From Acidobacteriaceae bacterium (GTDB taxonomy: Bacteria; Acidobacteriota; Terriglobia; Terriglobales; Acidobacteriaceae), in assembly GCA_003131635.1 (NCBI GenBank), contig PKVZ01000038.1, positions 2,178-53,977 on the forward strand: 51,800 nt of DNA, written 5' to 3'. Below, piece by piece: positions 33,201 through 41,063 of the stretch; the stretch's first letter is position 1, and every line of letters begins with the position of its first letter. The notes under the pieces were generated by a model. The model did not search any database and was not told the origin of the DNA. It saw only the letters and a program-made list of their open reading frames with translations. A program made the position numbers and the translations under genes.

Positions 33201-33275
33201 GTCGAGCTTCGCTCGACGGACAGCCCCTTCGACTTCGCTCAGGGCAGGCGAGGGCGGCTGTCCCCACAAGTGTGG
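33201..33275. repeat. Family A repeat interrupted by a family C repeat
   Basis: GTCGAGCTTCGCTC then GGACAGCC (33218-33225) and GAGGGCGGCTGTCC (33250-33263) are the two halves of a family A copy. Between them lies a 24-base insert (33226-33249) starting CCTTCGACTTCGCTCAGGG, a family C unit. CAGCC and CAGGC flank the insert like an imperfect 5-base duplication. Confidence 0.7.
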
Positions 33276-33302
33276 GAAATCCATTTTTGGGTGGGAGCCT
33301 CG

Positions 33303-34616
33303 ATGCCGTCCACAGTGTCTCGGAAGGTCGAACAGTCGCGCCGTCTGCAGCAGCGTGCTGAAAGCATGATTCCTGGGGGAGTGAACTCACCGGTACGGGC
33401 TTTTGGATCGGTGGGCGGGGATCCGCCATTTATCGTGCGGGGCAAGGGATCGCGGATTTGGGACGCGGATGAAAACGAGTTCATCGACTATGTGGGATCG
33501 TGGGGACCGCTGATTCTGGGGCATGCGGCGCCGGATGTGCTGGATGCGATTGTCGGTGCAGCCTGCAATGGAACGAGTTTTGGGGCTTCGACCCCGGCCG
33601 AGGCAGATCTGGCGGAGTTGGTGATTTCGGCGTTTCCGCACGTGCAGAAAATTCGGTTCGTGAGTTCGGGGACTGAAGCCACGATGTCTGCCATTCGGTT
33701 GGCGCGGGCTTTCACCAAGCGCAAGTACATTGTGAAGTTCGAAGGGTGCTACCACGGGCATTCTGATTCGTTGCTGGTAAAGGCGGGTTCGGGAGTGGCG
33801 ACGCTGGGAATCCCAGGATCGGCGGGGGTTCCGGAGGAGTTCACACAATTCACGCTGGCGTTGCCGTTCAATGACGTCCAGGCGGTGGAGTACGCGTTCC
33901 AAAAATTTAAGCATCAGATTGCGTGCGTGATTGTGGAGCCGGTGGTGGGGAACATGGGATGCGTTCCGGCGGCGGACGATTATCTGGTGGCGCTGCGGCT
34001 GATTACGGAACGGGAAAAGTCGGTACTGATTTTTGATGAGGTGATGACGGGATTTCGGGTGGCTTTCGGCGGAGCGCAGGAGCTTTACAACATTCGTCCT
34101 GACCTGACGACGATGGGCAAAATCATCGGAGGAGGGTTGCCGGTGGGTGCTTATGGGGGCCCGAGCGAGATTATGAATCTGGTGGCGCCGCTGGGGCCGA
34201 TGTACCAGGCGGGGACGCTGTCGGGAAATCCGCTGGCGATGGCGGCGGGATGCGCGATGTTGAAACATCTGCGCGAGCATAAGCAGGAGATTTACTCGCG
34301 GATCGATAAGTTGAGTAGAGAGTTGGTGGAGGGCGTGGCCGCGGCGGCGAAAGATGCGGGGGTGGCGCTATGCTACAACCGCGTGGGATCGATGTTTACG
34401 TGGTTTTTTACGGCGGGGCCGGTGATGGATTGGGAATCTGCGTCGAAGTCGGATACGGGAGCGTTCGGACGATTTTTCCGGGCGATGCTGGATACTGGAG
34501 TGTATCTGCCGCCGTCGCAGTACGAGGCGGCTTTCCTGGGAGCAGCGCATACGGAGCAGGATGTGCAGCAGACGATTGTGGCGGCGAAGCAGGCGTTTGC
34601 GGCGGTAAAGGGATGA
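33303..34616 (+). CDS. hemL: Glutamate-1-semialdehyde 2,1-aminomutase
   Basis: HemL converts glutamate-1-semialdehyde to 5-aminolevulinate in the C5 route of haem synthesis, using pyridoxal phosphate or pyridoxamine phosphate. The 437-aa product from ATG 33303 ([17 protein letters not shown]) has the family features [57 protein letters not shown] and the PLP-lysine region [18 protein letters not shown]. An ATG at 33270 would add 11 unlike residues. GGGAG precedes the chosen start. Confidence 0.96.
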   Translation: MPSTVSRKVEQSRRLQQRAESMIPGGVNSPVRAFGSVGGDPPFIVRGKGSRIWDADENEFIDYVGSWGPLILGHAAPDVLDAIVGAACNGTSFGASTPAEADLAELVISAFPHVQKIRFVSSGTEATMSAIRLARAFTKRKYIVKFEGCYHGHSDSLLVKAGSGVATLGIPGSAGVPEEFTQFTLALPFNDVQAVEYAFQKFKHQIACVIVEPVVGNMGCVPAADDYLVALRLITEREKSVLIFDEVMTGFRVAFGGAQELYNIRPDLTTMGKIIGGGLPVGAYGGPSEIMNLVAPLGPMYQAGTLSGNPLAMAAGCAMLKHLREHKQEIYSRIDKLSRELVEGVAAAAKDAGVALCYNRVGSMFTWFFTAGPVMDWESASKSDTGAFGRFFRAMLDTGVYLPPSQYEAAFLGAAHTEQDVQQTIVAAKQAFAAVKG

Positions 34617-34760
34617 GGTTTCACGGAACGTCCGATGGGAGTGGCCGACAGTTTTGCCAAACCAACCGTTTGCCAAACCATTGTCCATTAAGTGATTGGG
34701 CGATTTGGCTATTGAAACTTCTCAGCATGTCAGGCTTCTAGATTGCGAGTGCGCGGTGGG

Positions 34761-34812
34761 GAGCCGAGCTTCGCTGAGGCCGGAACGGCCGAGGCGGCTG
34801 TCGCCACCTGAG
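34761..34812. repeat. Intergenic repeat family A, divergent copy 5
   Basis: GAGCCGAGCTTCGCTGAG is followed by a shortened core (GGAACGGCCGAGGCGGCTGTCGCCACCTGAG). The stem is imperfect. It lies between hemL and the deoxynucleoside kinase gene. Confidence 0.55.
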
Positions 34813-34930
34813 TCTTAAATCGCAAAATCGCAGAGTGGCTCGATCACACGGTTTTCCCTGTTAACTCTTCCCGCAATTGCCACTGGGCGCTATCCGAGAT
34901 ATCCTGCCAGTTCCGAAATATTGCGAGGCC

Positions 34931-35596
34931 ATGGCGAATCTTTTCGAACTGCCCCGTTACATTGCAGTGGAAGGCCCGATCCGAGTGGGCAAGAGCACGC
35001 TGGCCTGCATTCTGGCTGAGCGGCTGAATGCGCAGCGGGTGATGGAGCCGGAGTCGAATCCTTTTCTTAGTGCATTTTACGAAGGGGAGCGGGGGGCGGC
35101 GTTTCAGGCGCAGTTTGCTTTTCTGGTGCGGCGCTTTGAGCAGTTGCAGGCGCTCGACCTGGGTGGAGGGTCGCAGAAGACTGTGGTTGCGGATTACATC
35201 ATCGAAAAAGATAAGCTGTTTGCCTGTTTGAATCTGACCGATCAGGAACTTGATACTTACAACCGTTATTACAACCACTTTCGGGATAAGCTGCCGACGC
35301 CGGACCTGGTGATTTATCTGCAGGCGACGCCTGAGGTGCTGAAGAAGCGGCTCAAGAAGAAGAATGCGCCGGGCGAGCGGGCGGTGAGCGACGAGTATCT
35401 AGAAGAAGTGGTGAAGGCTTATGAGCACTTCTTTTTTCACTACACGTCGTCGGATTTGCTGATTGTGAATACTTCGGATATTGATTTTGTGGACCGCAAT
35501 GAAGATCTGCAGGAGTTGCTGCGCAAGGTGACGGAGCCGATCAAGGGGACGCAATACTTTTTGCCGTTGGGAGGGCAGGAAGCGGTGGGAGCGTAG
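34931..35596 (+). CDS. Deoxynucleoside kinase
   Basis: The 221-aa product from ATG 34931 (MANLFELPRYIAVEGPIRVG) belongs to the deoxyguanosine/deoxyadenosine kinase family, which phosphorylates deoxynucleosides in salvage. It has the P-loop EGPIRVGKSTLA, the Glu of VMEPESNPFL, VADYIIEKDKLFA (DRx-like region), YNRYYNHF, DLVIYLQATPEVLKKR with the lid arginines and IVNTSDIDF. Length is normal. It is followed closely by a small membrane protein gene and panB. The exact base preference cannot be read from sequence alone. Confidence 0.9.
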   Translation: MANLFELPRYIAVEGPIRVGKSTLACILAERLNAQRVMEPESNPFLSAFYEGERGAAFQAQFAFLVRRFEQLQALDLGGGSQKTVVADYIIEKDKLFACLNLTDQELDTYNRYYNHFRDKLPTPDLVIYLQATPEVLKKRLKKKNAPGERAVSDEYLEEVVKAYEHFFFHYTSSDLLIVNTSDIDFVDRNEDLQELLRKVTEPIKGTQYFLPLGGQEAVGA

Positions 35597-35612
35597 TCGG
35601 AGGGTTGGCGAG

Positions 35613-35936
35613 GTGGCGAGTGAGCGAAATCTCGAGAGCGACAACAGGGATCGAACGGGCGCATTCTTTGTCGCCGCCCTTCTCATAACCGGGATGTCTT
35701 ATGTTGTGATTGTTCTGTCGGTGCATACTTACTGCGAAAATCGCCCCTTTGCGGTCGCAATCGCGATAGCTGCTCTGATCAATGGTTTTCTCCTGCTGCG
35801 TAATTCGCCTTCGACCAGTCTCCGCCGCATACTGTTAGCTTCGGGATTAGTGCCTTGTCTGGTGGCGGTTGCAGGCAACGTCTGGTTTGTCATTTGGGCC
35901 ACGCAAGCACATGTTCGACCTTTTGAAGTAGCGTGA
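35613..35936 (+). CDS. Small three-span membrane protein
   Basis: The frame begins with GTG at 35613, 16 bases after the kinase stop, and encodes 107 aa. Residues 17-38, 46-60 and 75-96 are hydrophobic (AALLITGMSYVVIVLSV, PFAVAIAIAALINGFLLL, LLASGLVPCLVAVAGNVWFVIW), with basic loops between them. No family recognised. It may be cotranscribed with the deoxynucleoside kinase gene. Function unknown. Confidence 0.6.
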   Translation: MASERNLESDNRDRTGAFFVAALLITGMSYVVIVLSVHTYCENRPFAVAIAIAALINGFLLLRNSPSTSLRRILLASGLVPCLVAVAGNVWFVIWATQAHVRPFEVA

Positions 35937-36130
35937 TGCTCGATTTTGGCGGAATAACTAGCGCCGGCTCCGCCTGGGAAAGTCGCCTGTTTTCTGTGGC
36001 TTCAGAGAAGATGGTCGGCGACAAACAGCCATCGACGAACAGCCCTTTAACCGCTACAATAACCCTTAGCATCCTCGAAGATGCTGAGCAGGCTCTATCC
36101 GGCCGAGCCGGAGGGGCACTGGAGGACAAC

Positions 36131-37036
36131 ATGAGTGTTACCCCGATTGGCGGACGTCTCCACGACGAACTCCGCCGGAAGGTCACAACCGCTTCCCTGC
36201 GGGAACAAAAACTCCGACACGAACCTATTACCTGCTTGACCGCGTACGACTATGCCACGGCGCGACTGGTGGACGAGGCTGGGATCGAAATGATTCTGGT
36301 GGGCGATTCGCTGGCGCAAACGATGCTGGGGTACGAAAACACGCTATCGGTTACGGTGGATGAGATGCTGCATCACGTGAAGGCGGTGCGGCGCGCCGTA
36401 AAGAATGCGCTGCTGCTGGCGGATATGCCTTACGGATCTTATCAGATCGACTCCGAAGACGCGCTGCGCAATGCCACGCGCTTTGTAAAGGAAGGCGGAG
36501 CCGAGGTAGTGAAGATCGAAGGTGGGGAAAAACGCGCCGATTTGATTCGACGCATCATTGACGCGGAAATTCCGGTGGCGGGACATATTGGGCTTACGCC
36601 GCAGTCCGTCAATGTGATGGGCGGATACAAGGTGCAAGGAAAAAATCTGAGCGGCATAGAGCACCTGATGCGCGATGCCGTGGCGCTGGATCGTGCGGGC
36701 GTAGCTTGCATTGTGCTGGAAGGCATTCCGCGGGAAGTGGCGGCGATGATTACAGCGGAGGTGGGCACGCCGACGATTGGGATTGGGGCTGGTCCGGAGT
36801 GCGATGGGCAGGTGCTGGTGATCCACGATCTAGTCAACTTGACGTTTGCGCCTGCGGCGAAGTTTGTGCGGCGGTATGGCGATGCGGCTGGGGTGATCAG
36901 CCAAGCGGTGCAAGGGTTTCGAGCGGACGTAAAGTCGCTGCAATATCCGTCGGATGAGGAGTCTTATCATCTGCCGAAGGAGACGAAGGCGGGGTTGGAT
37001 ATGGTGCTGGCGCGGAAGAGAGCGATGCAGCGGTAG
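36131..37036 (+). CDS. panB: 3-methyl-2-oxobutanoate hydroxymethyltransferase
   Basis: PanB adds a hydroxymethyl group from methylene-tetrahydrofolate to 2-oxoisovalerate, the first committed step to pantothenate. The true start is the ATG at 36131 because GGAGG lies just upstream and the family pattern begins here (LREQKLRHEPITCLTAYDYA); upstream codons in the frame are not protein-like. Landmarks are ILVGDSLAQTMLGY with the metal Asp, ADMPYGSYQ, VKIEGG, GHIGLTPQSVNVMGGYKVQG and GIGAGPECDGQVLV. The product is 301 aa. panC follows after two small genes in the same orientation. Confidence 0.96.
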   Translation: MSVTPIGGRLHDELRRKVTTASLREQKLRHEPITCLTAYDYATARLVDEAGIEMILVGDSLAQTMLGYENTLSVTVDEMLHHVKAVRRAVKNALLLADMPYGSYQIDSEDALRNATRFVKEGGAEVVKIEGGEKRADLIRRIIDAEIPVAGHIGLTPQSVNVMGGYKVQGKNLSGIEHLMRDAVALDRAGVACIVLEGIPREVAAMITAEVGTPTIGIGAGPECDGQVLVIHDLVNLTFAPAAKFVRRYGDAAGVISQAVQGFRADVKSLQYPSDEESYHLPKETKAGLDMVLARKRAMQR

Positions 37037-37044
37037 GGAACTTG

Positions 37045-37080
37045 GGCCACGGATTTACGCGGATCTACACGGATAGGGCG
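37045..37080. repeat. CACGGATTTACGCGGAT-type interspersed repeat
   Basis: GGGCCACGGATTTACGCGGATCTACACGGATAGG is made of repeated CACGGAT/CGCGGAT units with A-C-A linkers, a type seen scattered in many genomes of this group. It fills the gap between panB and the immunity-like gene. Confidence 0.5.
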
Positions 37081-37140
37081 ACATCTGGGCTTTCAGGGCA
37101 AGGGGCTGCAGTGCTAGGCTATGTTGTTGAGGAGGTAGTT

Positions 37141-37350
37141 ATGATGCATCTGTCGCCCGCGTTTTTTCTGCCATTCTTGGGCTTTGGGTTTGTGATGTAT
37201 TTTCTGCCGTCGATCGTTGCTCTGGCCCGGAGCAAGCGGGACATTACGGCGATCCTGCTGTTGAACCTGCTTCTCGGCTGGACGGTGATTGGATGGGTGG
37301 TTGCCTTGATTTGGGCGGTGAAGACGGATGCTCCGGTGGTGGTGCGGTGA
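37141..37350 (+). CDS. Superinfection-immunity (T4 Imm-like) membrane protein
   Basis: The 69-aa protein starts at ATG 37141 after GAGGAGG. It matches the Imm_superinfect family: two hydrophobic helices with the family core YFLPSIVALARSKRDI and ILLLNLLLGWTVIGWVVALIW. In phage T4, Imm blocks DNA entry by a second phage. Bacterial chromosomal homologues are common and their function is mostly unproven. The gene lies between panB and panC and its stop overlaps the GTG start of the next gene. The frame extends upstream to 37042 but this covers the repeat. Confidence 0.85.
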   Translation: MMHLSPAFFLPFLGFGFVMYFLPSIVALARSKRDITAILLLNLLLGWTVIGWVVALIWAVKTDAPVVVR

Positions 37351-37814
37351 GTTTTTCGGCACTTGTTCGGGTTCGGTGGCGAAAGATGTGGGTTGGGGCT
37401 TCGGGGGTGTGTCTTTTGCTGACGGGGTGTTCGCGGCAAGAGGCGAAAGCCGTGCCGGACCCCGTCTCCCAGCTGCAGACAGTGGCTCCGGCGGATCCGG
37501 CGAAATTTCCAGTTTTGCAGGCGAGCAAGCATTGGAGCAATCCGTATCTTGTGGTTCGTCCGCAGGCAGTCGGGCTGCTGAGTGACGTTGCGGCGAATGA
37601 AGAACAGATTGTGAAGCCGGAAGCGGTTTTGAAAGCTCTAGCGCAGTTGCCGGTGTCGGCGTGGCCGTACGGGCGCGCGGTCGCGATTCTGGTGGATGCG
37701 AAGGCGACAAGCTCGGAGCAAGATAAGATCGCGCTGCGACGCAACCGAGGGATTGTTGCGGGTGAATTGCAGAGCGCACACGTTGCCATCAATTGGATTC
37801 CTTCCTCCGAGTAA
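37347..37814 (+). CDS. Predicted lipoprotein in the pan operon
   Basis: The gene starts at GTG 37347, which overlaps the preceding stop (GTGA), or at ATG 37386. The N-terminus has basic residues, a hydrophobic segment and a lipobox (WVGASGVCLLLTGCSRQ), so a lipid-anchored envelope protein is expected. The remaining 125 residues are soluble: NPYLVVRPQAVGLLSD, KPEAVLKALAQLPVSAWPYG, VAILVDAKATSSEQDK. No known domain. It lies in the same strand 14 bases upstream of panC; a role in pantothenate metabolism is not evident. Confidence 0.75.
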   Translation: MSFSALVRVRWRKMWVGASGVCLLLTGCSRQEAKAVPDPVSQLQTVAPADPAKFPVLQASKHWSNPYLVVRPQAVGLLSDVAANEEQIVKPEAVLKALAQLPVSAWPYGRAVAILVDAKATSSEQDKIALRRNRGIVAGELQSAHVAINWIPSSE

Positions 37815-37828
37815 AAAATTCCAGCGTA

Positions 37829-38668
37829 ATGAAAATCTGCAACACGATCGAAAACATGCGGGCTGCGTGCCGAGCGGTGCGGCGTGGCGGCAAGCGTTTG
37901 GGGTTCGTGCCTACGATGGGGGCGTTGCATGAGGGGCACCTGTCGCTGGTGCGGGCGGCGAAGGCCGAGTGCGATGTGGCGGCGGCATCGATTTTTGTAA
38001 ATCCTGCGCAGTTTGGGGCAGGTGAGGACTTGGCGAAATATCCCCGGAGGTTCGATCTTGACCGGGAGTTGCTGGAGAGAGCAGGGGTGGATTTGCTTTT
38101 TGCGCCATCGGTGGAGGAAATGTATCCGGCGGGCGCAGTGACTTGGGTTACGGTGGAGGGGCTGAGTGACAAGCTAGACGGGCGTTCGCGGCCGGGGCAT
38201 TTTCGCGGGGTGACGACGGTCGTGGCAAAACTGTTTCACGTGGTCGAGCCTGATGCGGCTTTTTTTGGACAGAAGGATGCGGCGCAGGTGGCGGTCATTC
38301 GGCGCATGGTGCGGGACCTGAACTTTGCGGTGGAGATTGTCGCGTGTCCGATTGTGCGGGAGGCGGATGGATTGGCCATGAGTTCCCGCAACGCTTATCT
38401 CGATGGGCAGCAGCGAAACCAGGCGCTGGTACTGCATCGATCGCTGATGCGGGTGAGGATGCTGTGGGAGAGTGGGGAACGCACTGCCGAAAAGCTGATG
38501 GCGGCGGGACGGAAAGAAATTGCGGGAGAAGAATCGGTTCGTCTCGACTATTTCGAAATTGTAGATGCAGACAGCCTTGAGCCGGTGGAGAAAGTTAAGA
38601 GTGGAACGGTTGCGGCGGTAGCGGCATTCGTAGGCACGACGCGGTTGATCGATAATATTTTGCTGTAG
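37829..38668 (+). CDS. panC: Pantothenate synthetase
   Basis: PanC condenses pantoate and beta-alanine with ATP via a pantoyl adenylate. The 279-aa product from ATG 37829 (MKICNTIENMRAACRAVR) has the nucleotidyltransferase motif FVPTMGALHEGHLSLV (HxGH), SIFVNPAQFGAGEDLAKYPR, RSRPGHFRGVTTVVAKLF, FFGQKDAAQVAVI and MSSRNAYL. Full length. It completes the panB-x-x-panC unit; no panD or panE is visible here. Confidence 0.97.
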   Translation: MKICNTIENMRAACRAVRRGGKRLGFVPTMGALHEGHLSLVRAAKAECDVAAASIFVNPAQFGAGEDLAKYPRRFDLDRELLERAGVDLLFAPSVEEMYPAGAVTWVTVEGLSDKLDGRSRPGHFRGVTTVVAKLFHVVEPDAAFFGQKDAAQVAVIRRMVRDLNFAVEIVACPIVREADGLAMSSRNAYLDGQQRNQALVLHRSLMRVRMLWESGERTAEKLMAAGRKEIAGEESVRLDYFEIVDADSLEPVEKVKSGTVAAVAAFVGTTRLIDNILL

Positions 38669-38671
38669 TTT

Positions 38672-39493
38672 TTATGGGCTTGGCCGCGCTTGGTCGGTTG
38701 GAGAAATGGCGGCAGAGGCAGCGGGAGGTGAGAGGCGCTGCCGCACCAGGGTTTCGATTTGCGTCCAGAGATGGAGATCGCACTCGCTCTGGATGTGGCC
38801 GGGGGTGAAGACGCGGTCCCACCAGGAGGCTTCCGGGCACTCGATGGGAGATTTCTTGTAATCCATGCGGTAGTTGCCGAGGATTTCGGTTCTGGCGGGG
38901 TCGGCGGCGGTGATCCGGCGCCTGCCATGGATGATGCCCTGGGTCTGATAAAAGTTCACGGCTTCGGTGACGTTGTCAGGAATGACCGAATCGTTCTGCC
39001 ATATCTTGGCCACGCTATCGACCTGCACTGTCAATAAAACAGGTATATGCCGGCGCCGGAGATCACGCGCCAGAAGCACAGCTGCGGATGCTCCCCAACT
39101 GTGGCCGAAGAGGACGATGTGAGCGCGAGATTTTTCATCGGGGGAAAGCACGCCGTCGTGATTGGTGTCGAGGAGACGAAGCACTTCAGAGTAGGCCTGT
39201 TTTCGGCGGCGGTTCTCGAAAACGCGGATGTAAGTGTCCTTGGGAACGGCTTGCTGGATGCGTTGCGCGAACTGAACCGCGCCATGATGGGAATTGTCAT
39301 GACCTACAAAACCACCCACGAAACCGATGACAATGTTGGACGGAGAAGCGGTGGCATCGGAGCGGACTACTGCAGTATCGACGGCTCGAGCCAGAGGGGG
39401 GACAACAGCGGCCAGGATTGCTAAGGCTGCGATGGAAACGCGAAGTGCGGAGGAACGGCGCAAACGAACTCCTAGCTGCATCAGATGACTCAT
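38672..39493 (-). CDS. Exported alpha/beta-hydrolase-like protein with an EF-hand
   Basis: The product (about 273 aa from the ATG at 39493, or 269 from 39481) has a signal segment (ALRVSIAALAILAAVVPPLARA) and a hydrolase fold with the nucleophile elbow VLFGHSWGASAAVLLARDL (GxSxG type, Ser as nucleophile). Just before it is DTNHDGVLSPDE, a canonical 12-residue EF-hand calcium loop within LLDTNHDGVLSPDEKS. A later conserved HxW region near the C-terminus (LHLWTQIE) may hold the catalytic His. Substrate unknown: esterase, lipase or similar. It is convergent with panC, with only three bases between stops. Confidence 0.7.
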   Translation of the reverse strand: MSHLMQLGVRLRRSSALRVSIAALAILAAVVPPLARAVDTAVVRSDATASPSNIVIGFVGGFVGHDNSHHGAVQFAQRIQQAVPKDTYIRVFENRRRKQAYSEVLRLLDTNHDGVLSPDEKSRAHIVLFGHSWGASAAVLLARDLRRRHIPVLLTVQVDSVAKIWQNDSVIPDNVTEAVNFYQTQGIIHGRRRITAADPARTEILGNYRMDYKKSPIECPEASWWDRVFTPGHIQSECDLHLWTQIETLVRQRLSPPAASAAISPTDQARPSP

Positions 39494-39707
39494 TCGCCGG
39501 GGAGGATGCCGCAAAATCTCTTTACCGCGGAGCTGAAAGCCTCGTTCTTCAAGGCTGAGCTCACATCGAGCTTGCAAATTCGAGCCGCAGATCGAGTTTC
39601 GCAGATCTTTCCGCGCCCCGACGAGGCTCACCAGCAAATCGGTCAAATGCCTTTATCCGTGCGGCCTTTGGCACATTTTGACCCGAGCGACAGTCTACAC
39701 TCACTTG

Positions 39708-40376
39708 TCAAATCGTGCGCGCACGTTGGGCATGGGGTACCTTTGTGCGCGAAAGGCAGGGATTTCCGGCAAGGATAAATCGGAGAGGCTGGGTGGTGGC
39801 TTTGGTGATGCCGATGCGTGGGGTGCTTTGGATATTCGTGGCGCGGAAGGAGTCTGCGCCAATCCACAAACCGGATGCGGGCGAGGTTAGATCGCGTCCG
39901 TTGTCGCGAGTGCGGGTGATGCCGAAGGCTTGGGCGAGGCGGCCTGGGCCGCTGGTTAGTCGATAAAGATGGCGAGGGTCGGGGACGGGGATTCCTCGGG
40001 AGCGCGCCATTTGTTCCATGCCAAGGAGAGGTTCGAGAGCGCGGAAGAGAACCGACCCGGCTTTGCCTTCGCGCTCGCACGAGACGTTGAGGCAGTAGTG
40101 ATTACCGTAGATGAAATAAACGTAGGCATAGCCGGGGAGGCCGAAGAGGACTGAATTGCGCGGTGTGTTGCCGGCGGCGGCGTGGGCGGCGGGATCGTTC
40201 TCTCCGAGGTAGGCCTCGACTTCGACGATGCGGGCCGCCAGGCGGATCTTTCCGCAGTCCCGCACCAGCACCTTGCCGAGCAGTTCGCGGGCGACGCGAC
40301 GCGGACTACGGGCGAAGAAAGCGCGCTGGAGCGGACGGATTGCGAATAGTGAGCTTTCGCTTGCCTGCTTGTTCAT
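39708..40376 (-). CDS. 3-methyladenine DNA glycosylase (AAG/MPG family)
   Basis: This 222-aa protein is an alkyl-base DNA glycosylase of the mammalian AAG type. It excises 3-methyladenine, hypoxanthine and other damaged bases. Landmarks are VARELLGKVLVR, ARIVEVEAYLGENDPAAHA with the catalytic Glu, TPRNSVLFGLPGYAYVYFIYGNHYCLNV, VLFRALEP and LTSGPGRLAQAFGI. Length is normal. The ATG at 40376 is the first start in the frame. It is transcribed alone. Confidence 0.95.
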   Translation of the reverse strand: MNKQASESSLFAIRPLQRAFFARSPRRVARELLGKVLVRDCGKIRLAARIVEVEAYLGENDPAAHAAAGNTPRNSVLFGLPGYAYVYFIYGNHYCLNVSCEREGKAGSVLFRALEPLLGMEQMARSRGIPVPDPRHLYRLTSGPGRLAQAFGITRTRDNGRDLTSPASGLWIGADSFRATNIQSTPRIGITKATTQPLRFILAGNPCLSRTKVPHAQRARTI

Positions 40377-40583
40377 GCCAGCGACATTTTAAAGGCGGAA
40401 CGATGTGTTCGTTCCAGGCCGAGTCCTTCGAGCTAAATCGGGTCGATATTCCTGGCGGCGGTTACATTACAGGCTTCTGGTGGAAGGTCGTGCCGGGAAA
40501 AGCATCCCATATTTTTCTCCTTCCGCAAGACTTCCAGAATCGGGCTCTGCGATCGATGCGAGATGTTTATTTGCGCAACCATT

Positions 40584-41063
40584 CTACGCCGCGCCCTTGG
40601 CTGATTCTTTCAGATAAGCCAGAACCTCAACCGCATGGCCTTCGGGCTTTACTTTGGGGAAGATGTGCTGGATTTTGCCGTCGGGTCCGATGACGAACGT
40701 GGTTCGGGCAATACCCATCACTTTCCTGCCGTACATGTTTTTTTCCTGCACGACACCGTAGGCTTCGGCAACTTTCTTGTCGGCATCTGCGAGCAGGGGA
40801 AACGGCAGTTTGAACTTTTCCTGGAATTTCTTCTGCGCTTTGGAGGTGTCGGGAGAAATCCCGAGGAGGACAGCGCCGGTCTTCTGAATCTGCTTGTAGG
40901 TGTCGCGGAAGGCACAGGCTTCGACCGTGCATCCGGGCGTGTCTGCGCGAGGATAGAAATAAAGGACGACTACCTGGCCGCGCAAAGTTTTGAGCGAGAC
41001 ATCGTTTCCGTTCTCGTCGTGCAAAGTGAAGTCGGGAGCCTTATCATTGATGTTGATATTCAT
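40584..41063 (-). CDS. bcp: Thioredoxin-dependent peroxiredoxin, Bcp/PrxQ type
   Basis: The 159-aa protein reduces hydrogen peroxide and organic peroxides. The active site is YPRADTPGCTVEACAFRD with peroxidatic Cys45 and resolving Cys50, the 1-Cys-x4-Cys arrangement of PrxQ. Other family features are DFTLHDENGN, LLGISPDTSKAQKKF, FPLLADADKKVAEAYGV and TTFVIGPDGKIQ. The start codon overlaps the ATG of the divergent 41062 gene on the other strand. Confidence 0.96.
   Translation of the reverse strand: MNININDKAPDFTLHDENGNDVSLKTLRGQVVVLYFYPRADTPGCTVEACAFRDTYKQIQKTGAVLLGISPDTSKAQKKFQEKFKLPFPLLADADKKVAEAYGVVQEKNMYGRKVMGIARTTFVIGPDGKIQHIFPKVKPEGHAVEVLAYLKESAKGAA

Noticed and set aside
34841-34930. 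Upstream extension of the deoxynucleoside kinase to 34877
   Set aside because: The extra 18 residues do not fit the family; ATG 34931 gives the usual N-terminus before the P-loop.
40403-40693. Plus-strand frame encoding about 96 residues (MCSFQAESFELNRVDIPGGG...)
   Set aside because: The first 60 residues look fairly protein-like and a weak ribosome-binding site exists, but the frame runs 110 bases antisense into the end of bcp and matches nothing I know. Left out for lack of support.
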